DNA of 64,000 nt from Pseudomonas sp. HOU2 (GTDB lineage Bacteria; Pseudomonadota; Gammaproteobacteria; Pseudomonadales; Pseudomonadaceae): NCBI RefSeq assembly GCF_040729435.1, contig NZ_CP160398.1, positions 806,001 through 870,000 of the forward strand, written 5' to 3'. Position numbers and translations under genes: made by a program. Positions 52,502 to 61,692 of the stretch are shown here, in pieces. The notes under the pieces were generated by a model. That model saw only the letters and a list, made by a program, of their open reading frames with translations. It was not told the DNA's origin and searched no databases. The first letter of the stretch is position 1. Every line of letters begins with the position of its first letter.

Positions 52502-53947
52502 TCAGTGGTGTTCGACGCCCGCGCGCTTGAGCAGCTTTTTGCAGCGCTCGGACAGATGAAACACCTGCAACTCTTTCCCGGCCTTGGCGTATCGCTCACG
52601 CAAGGTTTTCAACGCGGCAATCGCCGAGTAATCGACAAAGCTCAGATGCCGGCAATCCAGCGTCACCCGGGCCGGGTCATTGGCCGGGTCGAACTGGTTG
52701 AGGAACGGCGTGGTCGAGGCGAAAAACAGCGTGCCGTGCAGGCGATAGAGTTTGCTGCCGTCGACTTCCAGATGCTCATCGGCGTAAAGCTCGCGGGCCT
52801 GCTGCCAGGCGAAATTCAGCGCGGCGATGATGATCCCGCAGAGCACGGCGGTGGCCAGGTCGGTGAACACGGTGATGGTGGTTACGGCGATGATCACCAA
52901 CACATCGTTGAGCGGCACCTTGTTCAACACCCGCAACGAGGCCCAGGCGAAGGTCTGTTGCGAGACCACGAACATCACGCCCACCAGCGCCGCCAGCGGA
53001 ATACGCTCGATCAACGGTGACAGAAACAGGATGAACAGCAGAATCAACACCCCCGCCACCACCCCGGACAAACGCCCGCGACCGCCGGAGCTGAGGTTGA
53101 TCACGGTCTGGCCGATCATCGCGCAACCGCCCATGCCACCGAACGCCCCGGAGACCACGTTCGCCGCACCCAGCGCGACGCATTCGCGATCCGGGTAACC
53201 ACGGGTTTCGGTGATTTCGTCGGTGAGGCTCAGGGTCAGCAGGGTTTCCAGCAGGCCCACCAGCGCCATCAGAATCGCGTACGGAGCGATGATGCGCAGG
53301 GTTTCCAGCGTCCACGGGATGTCTGGCACGGCGAAGGTCGGCAGACCGCCGGCGATGTGCGCCATGTCGCCAAGGGTGCGGGTCGGCAGGCCGAACAGAT
53401 AGACCAGCAGGCCCACGCCGAGGATCGCCACCAATGCCGGCGGCACCGCGCGGGTCAGGCGCGGCAGAATGTAGACGATGGCCATGGTCAGCAGTACCAG
53501 CCCGGTCATCAGGTACAGCGGCGTGCCGCTGAGCCAGTGTTCGCCACTCTTGAAATGCTCCAGTTGCGCCAGCGCAATGATGATCGCCAGACCGTTGACG
53601 AAGCCGAGCATCACCGGATGCGGCACCATGCGCACCAGTTTGCCCAGGCGCAACAAGCCGAACGCCATCATGATCAGACCGCCGAGCAACACCGTCGCCA
53701 GCAGATACTGCACGCCGTGTTGCACCACCAGCGCGACGATCACCACCGCCATCGAACCCGCCGCCCCGGAAACCATTCCCGGCCGTCCGCCGAACAACGC
53801 GGTCAGCGTACAAATGATGAAGGCGCCGTACAGGCCCATCAGCGGGTTGAGATGCGCCACCAGCGCGAACGCAATGCATTCGGGCAACAGGGCAAACGAG
53901 GTGGTGAGTCCGGCCAGGACATCGGCGCGCAGACGTTTCGGTTTCAT
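52502..53947 (-). CDS. SulP-family inorganic anion transporter
   Basis: A 481-residue protein: N-terminal membrane domain of about 11-12 segments (opening LRADVLAGLTTSFALLPECIAFALVAHLNPLMGLYGAF, typical of SulP) and a C-terminal cytoplasmic STAS-like domain (about residues 385-481) with LDCRHLSFVDYSAIAAL. Sulfate or bicarbonate is the usual cargo; no carbonic anhydrase is adjacent to decide. Confidence 0.9.
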   Translation of the reverse strand: MKPKRLRADVLAGLTTSFALLPECIAFALVAHLNPLMGLYGAFIICTLTALFGGRPGMVSGAAGSMAVVIVALVVQHGVQYLLATVLLGGLIMMAFGLLRLGKLVRMVPHPVMLGFVNGLAIIIALAQLEHFKSGEHWLSGTPLYLMTGLVLLTMAIVYILPRLTRAVPPALVAILGVGLLVYLFGLPTRTLGDMAHIAGGLPTFAVPDIPWTLETLRIIAPYAILMALVGLLETLLTLSLTDEITETRGYPDRECVALGAANVVSGAFGGMGGCAMIGQTVINLSSGGRGRLSGVVAGVLILLFILFLSPLIERIPLAALVGVMFVVSQQTFAWASLRVLNKVPLNDVLVIIAVTTITVFTDLATAVLCGIIIAALNFAWQQARELYADEHLEVDGSKLYRLHGTLFFASTTPFLNQFDPANDPARVTLDCRHLSFVDYSAIAALKTLRERYAKAGKELQVFHLSERCKKLLKRAGVEHH

Positions 53948-54098
53948 GGCTTACCTGACTGATCGGCCGACGAATGTGGCCGCTGATGTTCGTAAAAAGT
54001 GGGGAGCGGATGTTACGGAATAGTTCGGAATCGGGCCAGCGATCGCTGACACCCGTCGACGCACGATTTATGCTGGCGCGCTTGTGCCTCCACCGAGT

Positions 54099-54407
54099 AT
54101 GACCATGACTGCATTGCTGACCGCCCGCGACGTTTGCCAGCGCTTGCGCGAGGCTGCGCTGGGCGTGCTGTCCCTGCGGACTGCGGAGAAACCGGGCGAT
54201 GCCGGCCTGGTTGCAGTCGATATCGAAGGCTGGCAGTTGCTGCTGGACTTTGAGGGCGGACGCTTGCACCACTGTGAACATTGCCGCTGCCCGGATGGCC
54301 GCGAGGGTACATTGGCGACGTGGCAGCGTTACGGCACCAATCCGGTCAACCTGCTGAGTACCTGGGAATTGGCACAGGTCGAGCGGTTGCTGACGCGGCA
54401 GCGTTGA
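54099..54407 (+). CDS. Small conserved hypothetical protein
   Basis: A 102-residue soluble protein I do not recognise with confidence. It has an N-terminal helix (ARDVCQRLREAALGVLSL), a beta-like part (VAVDIEGWQLLLDFEGGRL) and a pair of cysteines in HHCEHCRCPDG that might bind metal. The start could be the ATG at 54099 or 54105. It converges on a GNAT gene 6 bases away. Confidence 0.65.
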   Translation: MTMTALLTARDVCQRLREAALGVLSLRTAEKPGDAGLVAVDIEGWQLLLDFEGGRLHHCEHCRCPDGREGTLATWQRYGTNPVNLLSTWELAQVERLLTRQR

Positions 54408-54413
54408 ACCCGA

Positions 54414-54872
54414 TCAGCCCTGACGCAGATCGAGCATATAAGTGTAATAGCCGGTATCACGCACATAACCCAGCGACTCGTACAAACCCTGCGCCGTAAA
54501 GTTGTCGGTGGCAGTTTCCAGCACCAGACCTTTGGCGCCAGTCTGCAACGCAAAGTCGCGCGCGGTGTTCATCAGTAACCGCCCGACGCCGCGCCCCCGA
54601 GCGGCGGGCATGGTGAACAGGTCGCTGAGCAACCAGGTGCGATGGGCATCGATCGAGGAAAACGTCGGGTACAGCTGCACAAAACCCAGCGCTTCGGCGT
54701 TTTCATTCTGGGCGAGAAAAATTGCCGATTCGTCGGCGGCCATGCGCTCGGCGACGAAGGCTCGCGATTGCTCAAGGTTCGACGGCTGTTGATAGAAACC
54801 GCGATAAGCGTCGAACAGTTTTGCCACCGCCTCCAAATGCGCCGCCGTAGCGCGCAGTGCCTTGATGGCCAT
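54414..54872 (-). CDS. GNAT-family acetyltransferase
   Basis: A 152-residue single GNAT domain: acetyl-CoA loop AARGRGVGRLLMNTARDFA and the C-terminal ESLGYVRDTGYYTYMLDL strand. The substrate is unknown. Confidence 0.87.
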   Translation of the reverse strand: MAIKALRATAAHLEAVAKLFDAYRGFYQQPSNLEQSRAFVAERMAADESAIFLAQNENAEALGFVQLYPTFSSIDAHRTWLLSDLFTMPAARGRGVGRLLMNTARDFALQTGAKGLVLETATDNFTAQGLYESLGYVRDTGYYTYMLDLRQG

Positions 54873-55015
54873 GTTCCCTCCCCCGGTTTTTTTGATGATC
54901 GAACCAGCATAGCGCTCTTGAGCGAGTTAGCTGGCCTCACCGTTATATAGTTTTGTATATTGCGAAACCGAATTTGTCAGTATCTGCCCATGCCAACCAT
55001 TTACATCGTGTTCCC

Positions 55016-55657
55016 ATGAGTGCCATCCGCGTACGCAACGAACAACTGATCCTCGCCGCCGCCAGCGAAGAGTTTGCCGCCAACGGCTTCGACGCCACCC
55101 AGACCCGCGACATCGCCGCCCGTGCCGGCGTGCCCAAGGCCAACCTGTATTACTACTTCCAGACCAAGGAAAATCTCTATTCCAAAGTCCTGCTGGGATT
55201 CGTCGAACCGCTGCTGGAAGCCTCGGCGGCGCTGCGCGAAAGCGACGACCCCATGATCGGCCTGCGCGCCTACGTCGCCGCGCGTATCCGCATCGCCCGC
55301 GAACACCCGGCCATCGCCAAGGTCTTCAGCGGCGAACTGCTGCTCGGTGGCCGCCAATTGCCGGACGAATGCCGCGACCTGCTGCACGCCGAAGCCCGAC
55401 GCAATGTCGAATGCCTGCGCAGCTGGATCGAGCGCGGCTTGCTGGCGCCGGTGGATCCGGAGCACCTGATGCTGTTCATCTGGTCGGCAACCCGCACCTA
55501 CACCAATATTGGCTGGCAGATGGGCTGCATCACCGGACGCGCAGTGCCGCAGGATGAGGACTATGAGACGGCCGCAGAGACGATTACGCGGATGGTGCTG
55601 GAGGGCGTCGTGGCACCGCGGGTTGGGGAGATTCGTGGGGTTCTGTTTGCGACTTGA
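55016..55657 (+). CDS. TetR/AcrR-family transcriptional regulator
   Basis: A 213-residue TetR regulator with N-terminal helix-turn-helix TRDIAARAGVPKANLYYYFQTKENLY (residues 30-55). The C-terminal domain with FIWSATRTYTNIGWQ resembles the RutR-like group, which responds to pyrimidines, but the ligand is not certain. The ATG at 55016 gives normal family length. Confidence 0.88.
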   Translation: MSAIRVRNEQLILAAASEEFAANGFDATQTRDIAARAGVPKANLYYYFQTKENLYSKVLLGFVEPLLEASAALRESDDPMIGLRAYVAARIRIAREHPAIAKVFSGELLLGGRQLPDECRDLLHAEARRNVECLRSWIERGLLAPVDPEHLMLFIWSATRTYTNIGWQMGCITGRAVPQDEDYETAAETITRMVLEGVVAPRVGEIRGVLFAT

Positions 55658-55669
55658 ATAGTCAGGGCT

Positions 55670-55891
55670 GCTACGCACCCCAGCGCGAGCAAGCTCGCTC
55701 GCCACAGGGGATTTGGGCTGGGCATGGGAATCTGTGCACATCACCGGCCATTGTGGGAGCCAGCCTGCTGGCGATCATCTTCATTGACAGGTTCACCGCC
55801 ATCGCTGGCAAGCCAGTTCCCCAAGGATCGGTGTTGTTCAAAGACTTTGTGATCCATGCCAAACTCTGTGGGAGCTGGCTTGCCAGCGATG
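55670..55891. repeat. Mixed repeat region: partial family C and family B REPs
   Basis: A partial family C palindrome (GCGAGCAAGCTCGCTCGCCAC, 21 bases with changes, at about 55684-55704) is followed by three family B REP copies at 55751-55778, 55799-55826 and 55867-55891. No gene is visible between the flanking coding regions. Confidence 0.75.
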
Positions 55892-55925
55892 AGGCCAGTA
55901 AGACCGACAGAGGAATTTTCGGGCC

Positions 55926-56459
55926 TCAGAAAATGATCCCGGCTGCAGGTTTAACGTCGATGCGACCGGTAGCGCCGGTCAGGTGCGCCAGATCCTTGTT
56001 GTGTTCGGCGATGATGTCTTCGGCGCTCATGTTGCCGTTGTCGACCGTGGAGTGAGCGTCCGCGACGAGCACCACGTCGTAGCCCAGTTCGTGCGCCCTG
56101 CGCACGGTGGCGTTGACGCAGTAATCGGTTTGCAGGCCGCAAATGATCAGACGTTCGAAGTCTTCTCCGGGCAGCAGCTTTCGCAGATCGGTCTGATAGA
56201 ACGAATCCCGGGTGGTTTTGCGTACGCGCAGGTCCTGCGTTTCAGTCAGCAGGCTTTCGGCCAGTAGCCAGCCTTCGGCACCATGGGCCAGCGGGCTGTC
56301 CTTTTCTTCATGCTGAATCAGCACCACCGGCACACCGGCCGTGCGCGCGCGAGTGCTGAGCTGGTTGATGGTATCGATGACGCGGCGAATGTCGAAGCAC
56401 TGGTACTCGCCCGAGCAGAGAGCCTGTTGGACGTCGATGATCAGCAATGCGCTAGACAT
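55926..56459 (-). CDS. Cysteine hydrolase of the isochorismatase family
   Basis: A 177-residue hydrolase with catalytic triad D9 (LLIIDVQ), K81 (VRKTTRDSF) and C114 (LQTDYCVNATVRRA). Relatives cleave amide or ether bonds in nicotinamide, N-carbamoyl compounds or isochorismate; the substrate here is unknown. The ATG at 56459 has AGGAAG upstream; the longer open frame overlaps the ggt gene antisense region and is not credible. It lies 67 bases downstream of ggt. Confidence 0.9.
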   Translation of the reverse strand: MSSALLIIDVQQALCSGEYQCFDIRRVIDTINQLSTRARTAGVPVVLIQHEEKDSPLAHGAEGWLLAESLLTETQDLRVRKTTRDSFYQTDLRKLLPGEDFERLIICGLQTDYCVNATVRRAHELGYDVVLVADAHSTVDNGNMSAEDIIAEHNKDLAHLTGATGRIDVKPAAGIIF

Positions 56460-56526
56460 GATGGGTCTTCCTTGATCGATACTCGAGACAGGGGCCGGGC
56501 CTGAGCCCGCCCCCTTTTTACGCCTC

Positions 56527-58254
56527 TCAGTAGCCCAGCGACAACCCGGTATTGCGCCGTGGATCGTTGGCCCCGTAGAAACGGTTCTTGCCCACCGGTT
56601 TACCGCCCAGCGACGGCGCGCCGACGAGGATGGCCGCGATGTGGTTGGCATCCTGTGGCCCTGCAAACTTGTGGCCCCAGCTCTCGAGAATCTTCTTCGT
56701 ATCGGGGCTGGCCGCGAAGTCTTCGAGGTTGGTTTCTTCAGGCATCCATTGCTGGTGGAAACGCGGCGCGTCGACCGCCTCTTGCAGGCCCATGCCGTAA
56801 TCGATGACATTGAGCATGGTCAACAAGGTCGCAGTGATGATGCGGCTGCCACCCGGGGTGCCGACTACCATCACCACTTTGCCATCCTTGGTGACGATGG
56901 TCGGGCTCATCGACGACAGCGGGGTTTTGCCCGGGGCGATGGCATTGGCCTCACCCTGCACCAGACCGTACATGTTCGGTACGCCGACCTTGGAGGTGAA
57001 GTCGTCCATTTCGTCGTTGAGGATCACCCCGGTCTTGCTCGCCATCACGCCGGCGCCGAACCAGTCGTTGAGGGTGTAAGTCACCGATACCGCGTTGCCC
57101 CACTTGTCGACGATCGAATAGTGCGTGGTGTTGTTGCCTTCATGCGGGACGACGCCGGGTTTCAGTTCGGCGGAGATCCCGGCCTTCTGCGGCTGGATCG
57201 CGTTGCGCAGCTTGGTGGCGTAGTTTTTGTCCAGCAGATGCTCGATCGGATTCTTCACAAAATCCGGATCGCCCAGATAGCTGTTGCGGTCCACGTAAGC
57301 GTGGCGCATCGCTTCGATCTGGTAGTGCATGCCCTGGGCCGAATGGAAGCCCAGATCCTTCATCGGATAGCCTTCGAGGATGTTCATGATCTCGCAGATC
57401 ACCACCCCGCCGGAGCTTGGCGGTGGCGCCGACACCACGTGGTAACCACGGTAATCGCACTCAACCGGCGCCAGCTCGCGGGTCTTGTATTTGTCGAGGT
57501 CGGCCTGGGTAATGATGCCCTTGTTGGCCTGACTGGACGTGACGATGGCGTCGGCCACCCAGCCTTTATAGAAGCCGTCGGCGCCTTTTTCGGAAATGGT
57601 GCGCAGGGTTTTCGCCAGATCCTTCTGCACCAGTTTCTGCCCGACCTGCATCGGCTCGCCGTTGTGCAGGAAGATCGAGCCGGAATCACGCATGTCCTTC
57701 TTGAACACATCGGTGGCATAGTCCAGCAGATCGACATCGCCCTGCTCCAGCTCGAAACCGTCTTCAGCCAGTTTGATCGCCGGGGCGATCATATCCTTGC
57801 GCGGTTTGGTGCCGTACTTGCTCAGCGCCAACTCCATACCTGAAACGGTGCCGGGCACTGCCACGGCGAGATGACCGCGGGTGCTCAGGTCCGGGACGAC
57901 GTTGCCGTCCTTGTCCAGGTACATGTTGGCAGTCGCCGCCAGCGGGGCTTTTTCGCGGAAGTCGAGGAAGGTCTTGCGTCCGTCCGCCAGTTGAATGGTC
58001 ATGAAACCGCCACCGCCGAGGTTGCCAGCCGCGGGATACACCACCGCCAGCGCATAGCCCACAGCGACCGCTGCATCCACCGCATTGCCGCCGTTTTTCA
58101 ACACATCGACGCCGACATGGGAGGCCAAGTGTTGGGCGGTGACCACCATGCCGTTCTCGGCGGCCACCGGGGCCACCGAAGCGGCGTGGGCCATCAGGCA
58201 GCTCAGTGCCAGTGAAGTCGCGATCAGCGTTTTGGCCAAAGGTTCGTACTTCAT
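56527..58254 (-). CDS. ggt: Gamma-glutamyltransferase
   Basis: A 575-residue periplasmic enzyme with signal peptide (cleavage after MAHA). It cleaves glutathione and transfers the glutamyl group. The proenzyme is autocleaved before the nucleophilic threonine T376 in GNNTTHYSIVDKWGN; SAPPPSSGGV and the lid-loop region are also present. A GC-rich hairpin with T run on the opposite strand sits directly after the stop (56491-56520). Confidence 0.93.
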   Translation of the reverse strand: MKYEPLAKTLIATSLALSCLMAHAASVAPVAAENGMVVTAQHLASHVGVDVLKNGGNAVDAAVAVGYALAVVYPAAGNLGGGGFMTIQLADGRKTFLDFREKAPLAATANMYLDKDGNVVPDLSTRGHLAVAVPGTVSGMELALSKYGTKPRKDMIAPAIKLAEDGFELEQGDVDLLDYATDVFKKDMRDSGSIFLHNGEPMQVGQKLVQKDLAKTLRTISEKGADGFYKGWVADAIVTSSQANKGIITQADLDKYKTRELAPVECDYRGYHVVSAPPPSSGGVVICEIMNILEGYPMKDLGFHSAQGMHYQIEAMRHAYVDRNSYLGDPDFVKNPIEHLLDKNYATKLRNAIQPQKAGISAELKPGVVPHEGNNTTHYSIVDKWGNAVSVTYTLNDWFGAGVMASKTGVILNDEMDDFTSKVGVPNMYGLVQGEANAIAPGKTPLSSMSPTIVTKDGKVVMVVGTPGGSRIITATLLTMLNVIDYGMGLQEAVDAPRFHQQWMPEETNLEDFAASPDTKKILESWGHKFAGPQDANHIAAILVGAPSLGGKPVGKNRFYGANDPRRNTGLSLGY

Positions 58255-58404
58255 GAGTCGATCTCTTTTTTGTTATTGGATTCTGTGCAGAACAGAGGGG
58301 AACGCTGCAAAAGCACCTAGCAGTATGGTCGCTATTACGATTTGCGCCTCCCCGCTCAGGCAGTATGCTGAGTGCCGCTGTCCCGCCGCCCCGGAGTTTT
58401 GCCC

Positions 58405-58920
58405 ATGTCCTACACGTTCATCACCCTGCCCTCGCCGGTCGGCGAATTGAAGCTGGTCGCGAACGGCTTGCGACTGGCGGCCATCCTCTGGGAAAACGAC
58501 AAACCGGGCCGGGTGCGCCTCGGTCCGATGAGCGAAGCGCCGGACAATCCGTTGCTGCAGCGAACCGCGCAGCAGCTTGAAGAATACTTTGCCGGCAAGC
58601 GTGATCGCTTCGACCTGGAGCTGGATTTTGTCGGCACCGATTTTCAGAAAAAGGTCTGGGGGGCGTTGCTGACCATTCCGTTTGGCGAAACCCGCACTTA
58701 CAGCCAGATCGCCGAGCAGATCGGCAATCCCACCGCCGTGCGCGCCGTGGGTGCAGCGAATGGGCGCAACCCGATTTCGATTGTCGCGCCGTGTCATCGA
58801 GTGATTGGTGCGTCGGGGAAATTGACCGGGTTTGCGGGTGGGCTTGAGGCCAAAGAGCGGTTGCTGGTGCTGGAGGGTGGTGAATGGTCTGATGTCGGTA
58901 GAACAGGCGACCTGTTTTAA
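58405..58920 (+). CDS. ogt: Methylated-DNA-protein-cysteine methyltransferase
   Basis: A 171-residue DNA repair protein that removes alkyl groups from O6-alkylguanine in a suicide reaction. The acceptor C130 lies in the PCHRV motif; an arginine finger occurs in AVRAVGAANG (about residues 111-120). The N-terminal domain lacks an Ada metal-binding module, so it is the Ogt type. The ATG at 58405 gives the usual length; the frame opens 33 bases earlier. Confidence 0.93.
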   Translation: MSYTFITLPSPVGELKLVANGLRLAAILWENDKPGRVRLGPMSEAPDNPLLQRTAQQLEEYFAGKRDRFDLELDFVGTDFQKKVWGALLTIPFGETRTYSQIAEQIGNPTAVRAVGAANGRNPISIVAPCHRVIGASGKLTGFAGGLEAKERLLVLEGGEWSDVGRTGDLF

Positions 58921-58937
58921 CCCTGCAAATGCCATCG

Positions 58938-59031
58938 TGTGGCGAGGGAGCTTGCTCCCGCTCCAGTGCGTAGCACTGGCAAAAACCTGGGGCCGCTGCG
59001 CAGCCCAGCGGGAGCAAGCTCCCTCGCCACA
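58938..59031. repeat. Palindromic repeat, family C
   Basis: Inverted GTGGCGAGGGAGCTTGCTCC copies about 50 bases apart between convergent ogt and nudK. Confidence 0.85.
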
Positions 59032-59047
59032 ATGGATTGACGCTGAA

Positions 59048-59638
59048 TCAGGTGTTGAAAAGGTTATTCATTGCTGCGTACTGCAACAGCATGATGGTCT
59101 TGGCATCGCAGATCTCGCCACGCTGGAACGCCGCGAGTGCTTCATCGAAGCCCCACTCGAGCACTTCCAGTTCTTCGGTTTCTTCTTCCAGGCCACCGCC
59201 CTCACTGACCTTCGACTTCGCGTCGTACTCGGCAATGAAGAAGTGCAGTTTCTCGGTCACCGAACCGGGGCTCATGTAAGCCTCGAATACCTTCTTCACG
59301 TCGTGCACGCGGTAGCCGGTTTCTTCTTCGGCCTCGTCGCGAATCCGCTGTTCCGGTGCAGCACCTTCCAGCAACCCGGCCGCTACTTCGATCAGCAATC
59401 CATCGTGACCGTTGACGAACACCGGCAAACGGAATTGGCGGGTCAACACCACGGTGCGTTTTTCGCGGTTGAACAACAGGATCGCCGCCCCATTGCCACG
59501 GTCGTAGACCTCGCGGGTCTGCCGCTGCCAGTCGCCGTTATTGCGCAGGTAGTCGAAGGTGATCTTCTTCAACAGGTACCAGTCGTGGGACAACACCTCA
59601 GTGTCGACAATGTTGACCCGCTCGGCTGTCTTGGTCAT
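59048..59638 (-). CDS. nudK: NudK-type Nudix hydrolase (GDP-mannose pyrophosphatase-like)
   Basis: A 196-residue Nudix enzyme. The Nudix box lies around GLLEGAAPEQRIRDEAEEETGYRV (residues about 86-109) with the catalytic EEETG glutamates. The N-terminal KITFDYLRNNGDWQRQTREVYDRGNG and AYMSPGSVTEKLHFFIAEY segments mark the NudK/ADP-sugar pyrophosphatase group. The ATG at 59638 has AAGGA upstream. Confidence 0.85.
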   Translation of the reverse strand: MTKTAERVNIVDTEVLSHDWYLLKKITFDYLRNNGDWQRQTREVYDRGNGAAILLFNREKRTVVLTRQFRLPVFVNGHDGLLIEVAAGLLEGAAPEQRIRDEAEEETGYRVHDVKKVFEAYMSPGSVTEKLHFFIAEYDAKSKVSEGGGLEEETEELEVLEWGFDEALAAFQRGEICDAKTIMLLQYAAMNNLFNT

Positions 59639-59693
59639 GACGCCTGATCCTTGTGTCATCGGAAAACGCCCATATTCGATTAATCGCGCGCAC

Positions 59694-59726
59694 AAAAAAA
59701 GCCCGGCAGCGCTACCGGGCTTCTTT
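59694..59726 (-). terminator. Rho-independent terminator
   Basis: Minus strand GCCCGGTAGCGCTGCCGGGC hairpin followed by seven T residues, directly after the chitinase gene. Confidence 0.88.
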
Positions 59727-59734
59727 ATTTGCGG

Positions 59735-60793
59735 TTAACGGGCGAGGCGCGACAACGCGTCGTCCGTTTCCTGCTCCGCTGTTCGGGCGCCATGAATCAG
59801 CGGCCCATAACGCCGGCTGAACTCCCAATTGTACGGCACGCGATCCTTGCTGACGCCGTTGTCCCAGTTCACCGACCAGGTCATCAGGCCCTTGATCGGC
59901 AGCCCTTTGATCGCCAGACGCTTGAGCGCATTGCCCACCGCGGTGCTGTCGATCACATAACCGGTGGCGGCCGCATCGACGTTGGCCGGCAGGCCGATGA
60001 CGAATTTGTCCGCCGGGATTTTGGTGAAGCCCCGGGTGCCGGTCACCAGACTTTCGGTCAGGTAATAGAGGAAGTCCTCTTTCAGCGCATCGTTGTTCTG
60101 CGCGATCCATGCACCATTGCCATTATTGGCTTCCGGCACCCAGACCCCGTCGCCACCCTGGTTGTAGAACTGCGGCGCGATGAAGTCGTAATAGCCTTCC
60201 AGTGCCTGCAGGTAACCGACGTACTTGCCGTTGGTGGTCAGATACGGAAACTCCGGGGCCATGCTGATGATGAAGTGCTTGCCCTGGCCTGCGTAGTGAT
60301 CCTTGACCAGTTTCAGTGCAGCCGGCAGCACGGTCTTGTTGGCAGCGAAATCAATCGCGCTCTGTTCAAGATCGATGTCCAGCCCGTCGAAGCCGTAGGT
60401 TTCCACCAGACGGATGATTTCATTGGCCAGTGGTTGCTCCTGTCCGGCCCGCAACTCGATGTGCGCGTCGGCGCCACCCAGGGACAGCAGCACCGCCCGC
60501 CCCTGGCTGTTGAGCACGCCGACCTGACGCCGGAACTCGGCATCGGAGACGTTGTAGGGCTTGAAGGTCGGAATTCCGCTGCCCTTCATGAACGCCACGG
60601 CGACCACGTTGTACTCTTTGGGCACCGCTTCCAGAGCGATTTCGGCGAAACGGCCCTGACGGTAGCCGTCACTCTGACCCGCCGGCCAGTTGTGCCAGAA
60701 GCCCATGAGTATTTTTTTGCCGGCAATGCTCGGCATCAGCGAAGCCGCGTCAGCCGCCTGGTTTTGCACGAATGTGAAGTCGATATTTGACAT
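59735..60793 (-). CDS. GH18 chitinase without signal peptide
   Basis: A 352-residue glycoside hydrolase 18 protein. The catalytic DxxDxDxE motif is FDGLDIDLE (D136, D139, D141, E143), with SLGG near residue 104 and the GLMTWSVNWD barrel strand near the end. It hydrolyses chitin, yet starts MSNIDFTFVQ with no signal peptide, so it must leave the cell by another route. It follows the LPMO gene by about 40 bases and ends at a terminator. Fibronectin or chitin-binding modules are absent. Confidence 0.9.
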   Translation of the reverse strand: MSNIDFTFVQNQAADAASLMPSIAGKKILMGFWHNWPAGQSDGYRQGRFAEIALEAVPKEYNVVAVAFMKGSGIPTFKPYNVSDAEFRRQVGVLNSQGRAVLLSLGGADAHIELRAGQEQPLANEIIRLVETYGFDGLDIDLEQSAIDFAANKTVLPAALKLVKDHYAGQGKHFIISMAPEFPYLTTNGKYVGYLQALEGYYDFIAPQFYNQGGDGVWVPEANNGNGAWIAQNNDALKEDFLYYLTESLVTGTRGFTKIPADKFVIGLPANVDAAATGYVIDSTAVGNALKRLAIKGLPIKGLMTWSVNWDNGVSKDRVPYNWEFSRRYGPLIHGARTAEQETDDALSRLAR

Positions 60794-60833
60794 GTTCTAA
60801 TCCTTCAGAACCTGTGGGTTGAGCGTAACGCCG

Positions 60834-61469
60834 TTATTTGAAGTCGACGTCGAACGCCTGATAGAACGCGTTACCGGTGTTGGCGACGATCCACATCAGC
60901 ACGATGACGTGACGGCCCTTTTTGTTGGCCGGCAATTTCACCGAATGATTGACCTTGGCCTTCAGTTCACCCGGATAGCTGTAATACGGCACCTGAGTGT
61001 AGAAGTCTTCGGCGAAAGGCTGCGCTTCGAGCTGCGCACGGGAAATACGTTGCTTCGGATCCCAGCCATCCTTGGTGATCATCCAGCGGTAGCCGCGGGT
61101 GGTGTGCGGCGCGGTGTATTCCCATTTCACTTCCAGCGTCTGGCCCGGGGTGACACTGAGCAGTGGCCAGCTGAACGGACGGTTGAGCTTTTTGCTCATT
61201 TCCTCGTCGGTGAAGTTCACGCAGTCACGGGCATCGGTCTTGCCACCGCTGAGGATGTAACCGTCGGCAGGCGGCGTGACGCTGTCACTGTCGCTGCCAT
61301 ACGGCGCAGGAAAAGGCCCTGCGGTCAGCGCCGGGAAGTTCTTGCCGGCTTCCATTTCGTTGACCTGCCAGGCACCGAGCAATCCTTGCTCGATGGCTAC
61401 CGCACCGCGGCTGGCTGGGGAGGTGACGCGACCGTGTCGCAGTTGGGTTTGAGCTTGTGGTTGGTTCAT
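60834..61469 (-). CDS. AA10 lytic polysaccharide monooxygenase (chitin-binding) without signal peptide
   Basis: A 211-residue AA10 (Chitin_bind_3) protein. The copper-binding histidine brace would be H12 (RHGRVTSPASRG) and H122 (PHTTRGYRWM), with the FYQAFDVDF end supplying the axial Phe. Normally the first histidine becomes the N terminus after signal cleavage; here only 11 polar residues (MNQPQAQTQLR) precede it and no signal peptide is seen. The ATG at 61469 has GGAG eight bases upstream; a GTG at 61478 is possible. It is first of a two-gene operon with the chitinase. Confidence 0.88.
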   Translation of the reverse strand: MNQPQAQTQLRHGRVTSPASRGAVAIEQGLLGAWQVNEMEAGKNFPALTAGPFPAPYGSDSDSVTPPADGYILSGGKTDARDCVNFTDEEMSKKLNRPFSWPLLSVTPGQTLEVKWEYTAPHTTRGYRWMITKDGWDPKQRISRAQLEAQPFAEDFYTQVPYYSYPGELKAKVNHSVKLPANKKGRHVIVLMWIVANTGNAFYQAFDVDFK

Positions 61470-61598
61470 GTTTTTCACTCCGTTGATTTAAGAACTCTCC
61501 TGTCCGAGGAGAGGCCTTCAAGCTAACGGAGGTGGATTTTTTGTCCATCGGCGGTTTTGTCGCAGTCAATCGGCGTCCCAGTCGGAAAACGCCGAAAA

Positions 61599-61618
61599 TA
61601 CTGGATGAATATACAGTC
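61599..61618 (-). promoter_or_regulatory. LexA-like box upstream of the LPMO/chitinase operon
   Basis: Minus strand contains ACTGTATATTCATCCAGTA: CTG-N10-CAG with a perfect CTGTATAT left half. It lies 130 bases upstream of the LPMO start. Confidence 0.65.
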
Positions 61619-61692
61619 ATTTGCGAAAACGCCCACCTGACGCATGGCTAAAGGCCTACACGCCGGCACAGCAAAAACCTGCAATCATCCCC

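Noticed and set aside
52776-54281. 501-residue minus-strand frame overlapping the SulP gene
   Set aside because: Another frame of the SulP coding sequence; the SulP protein itself has clear membrane and STAS domains.
55926-56810. Long 294-residue version of the cysteine hydrolase
   Set aside because: The upstream 117 codons are an alternative frame of the ggt gene; the ATG at 56459 has a ribosome site and gives the family length.
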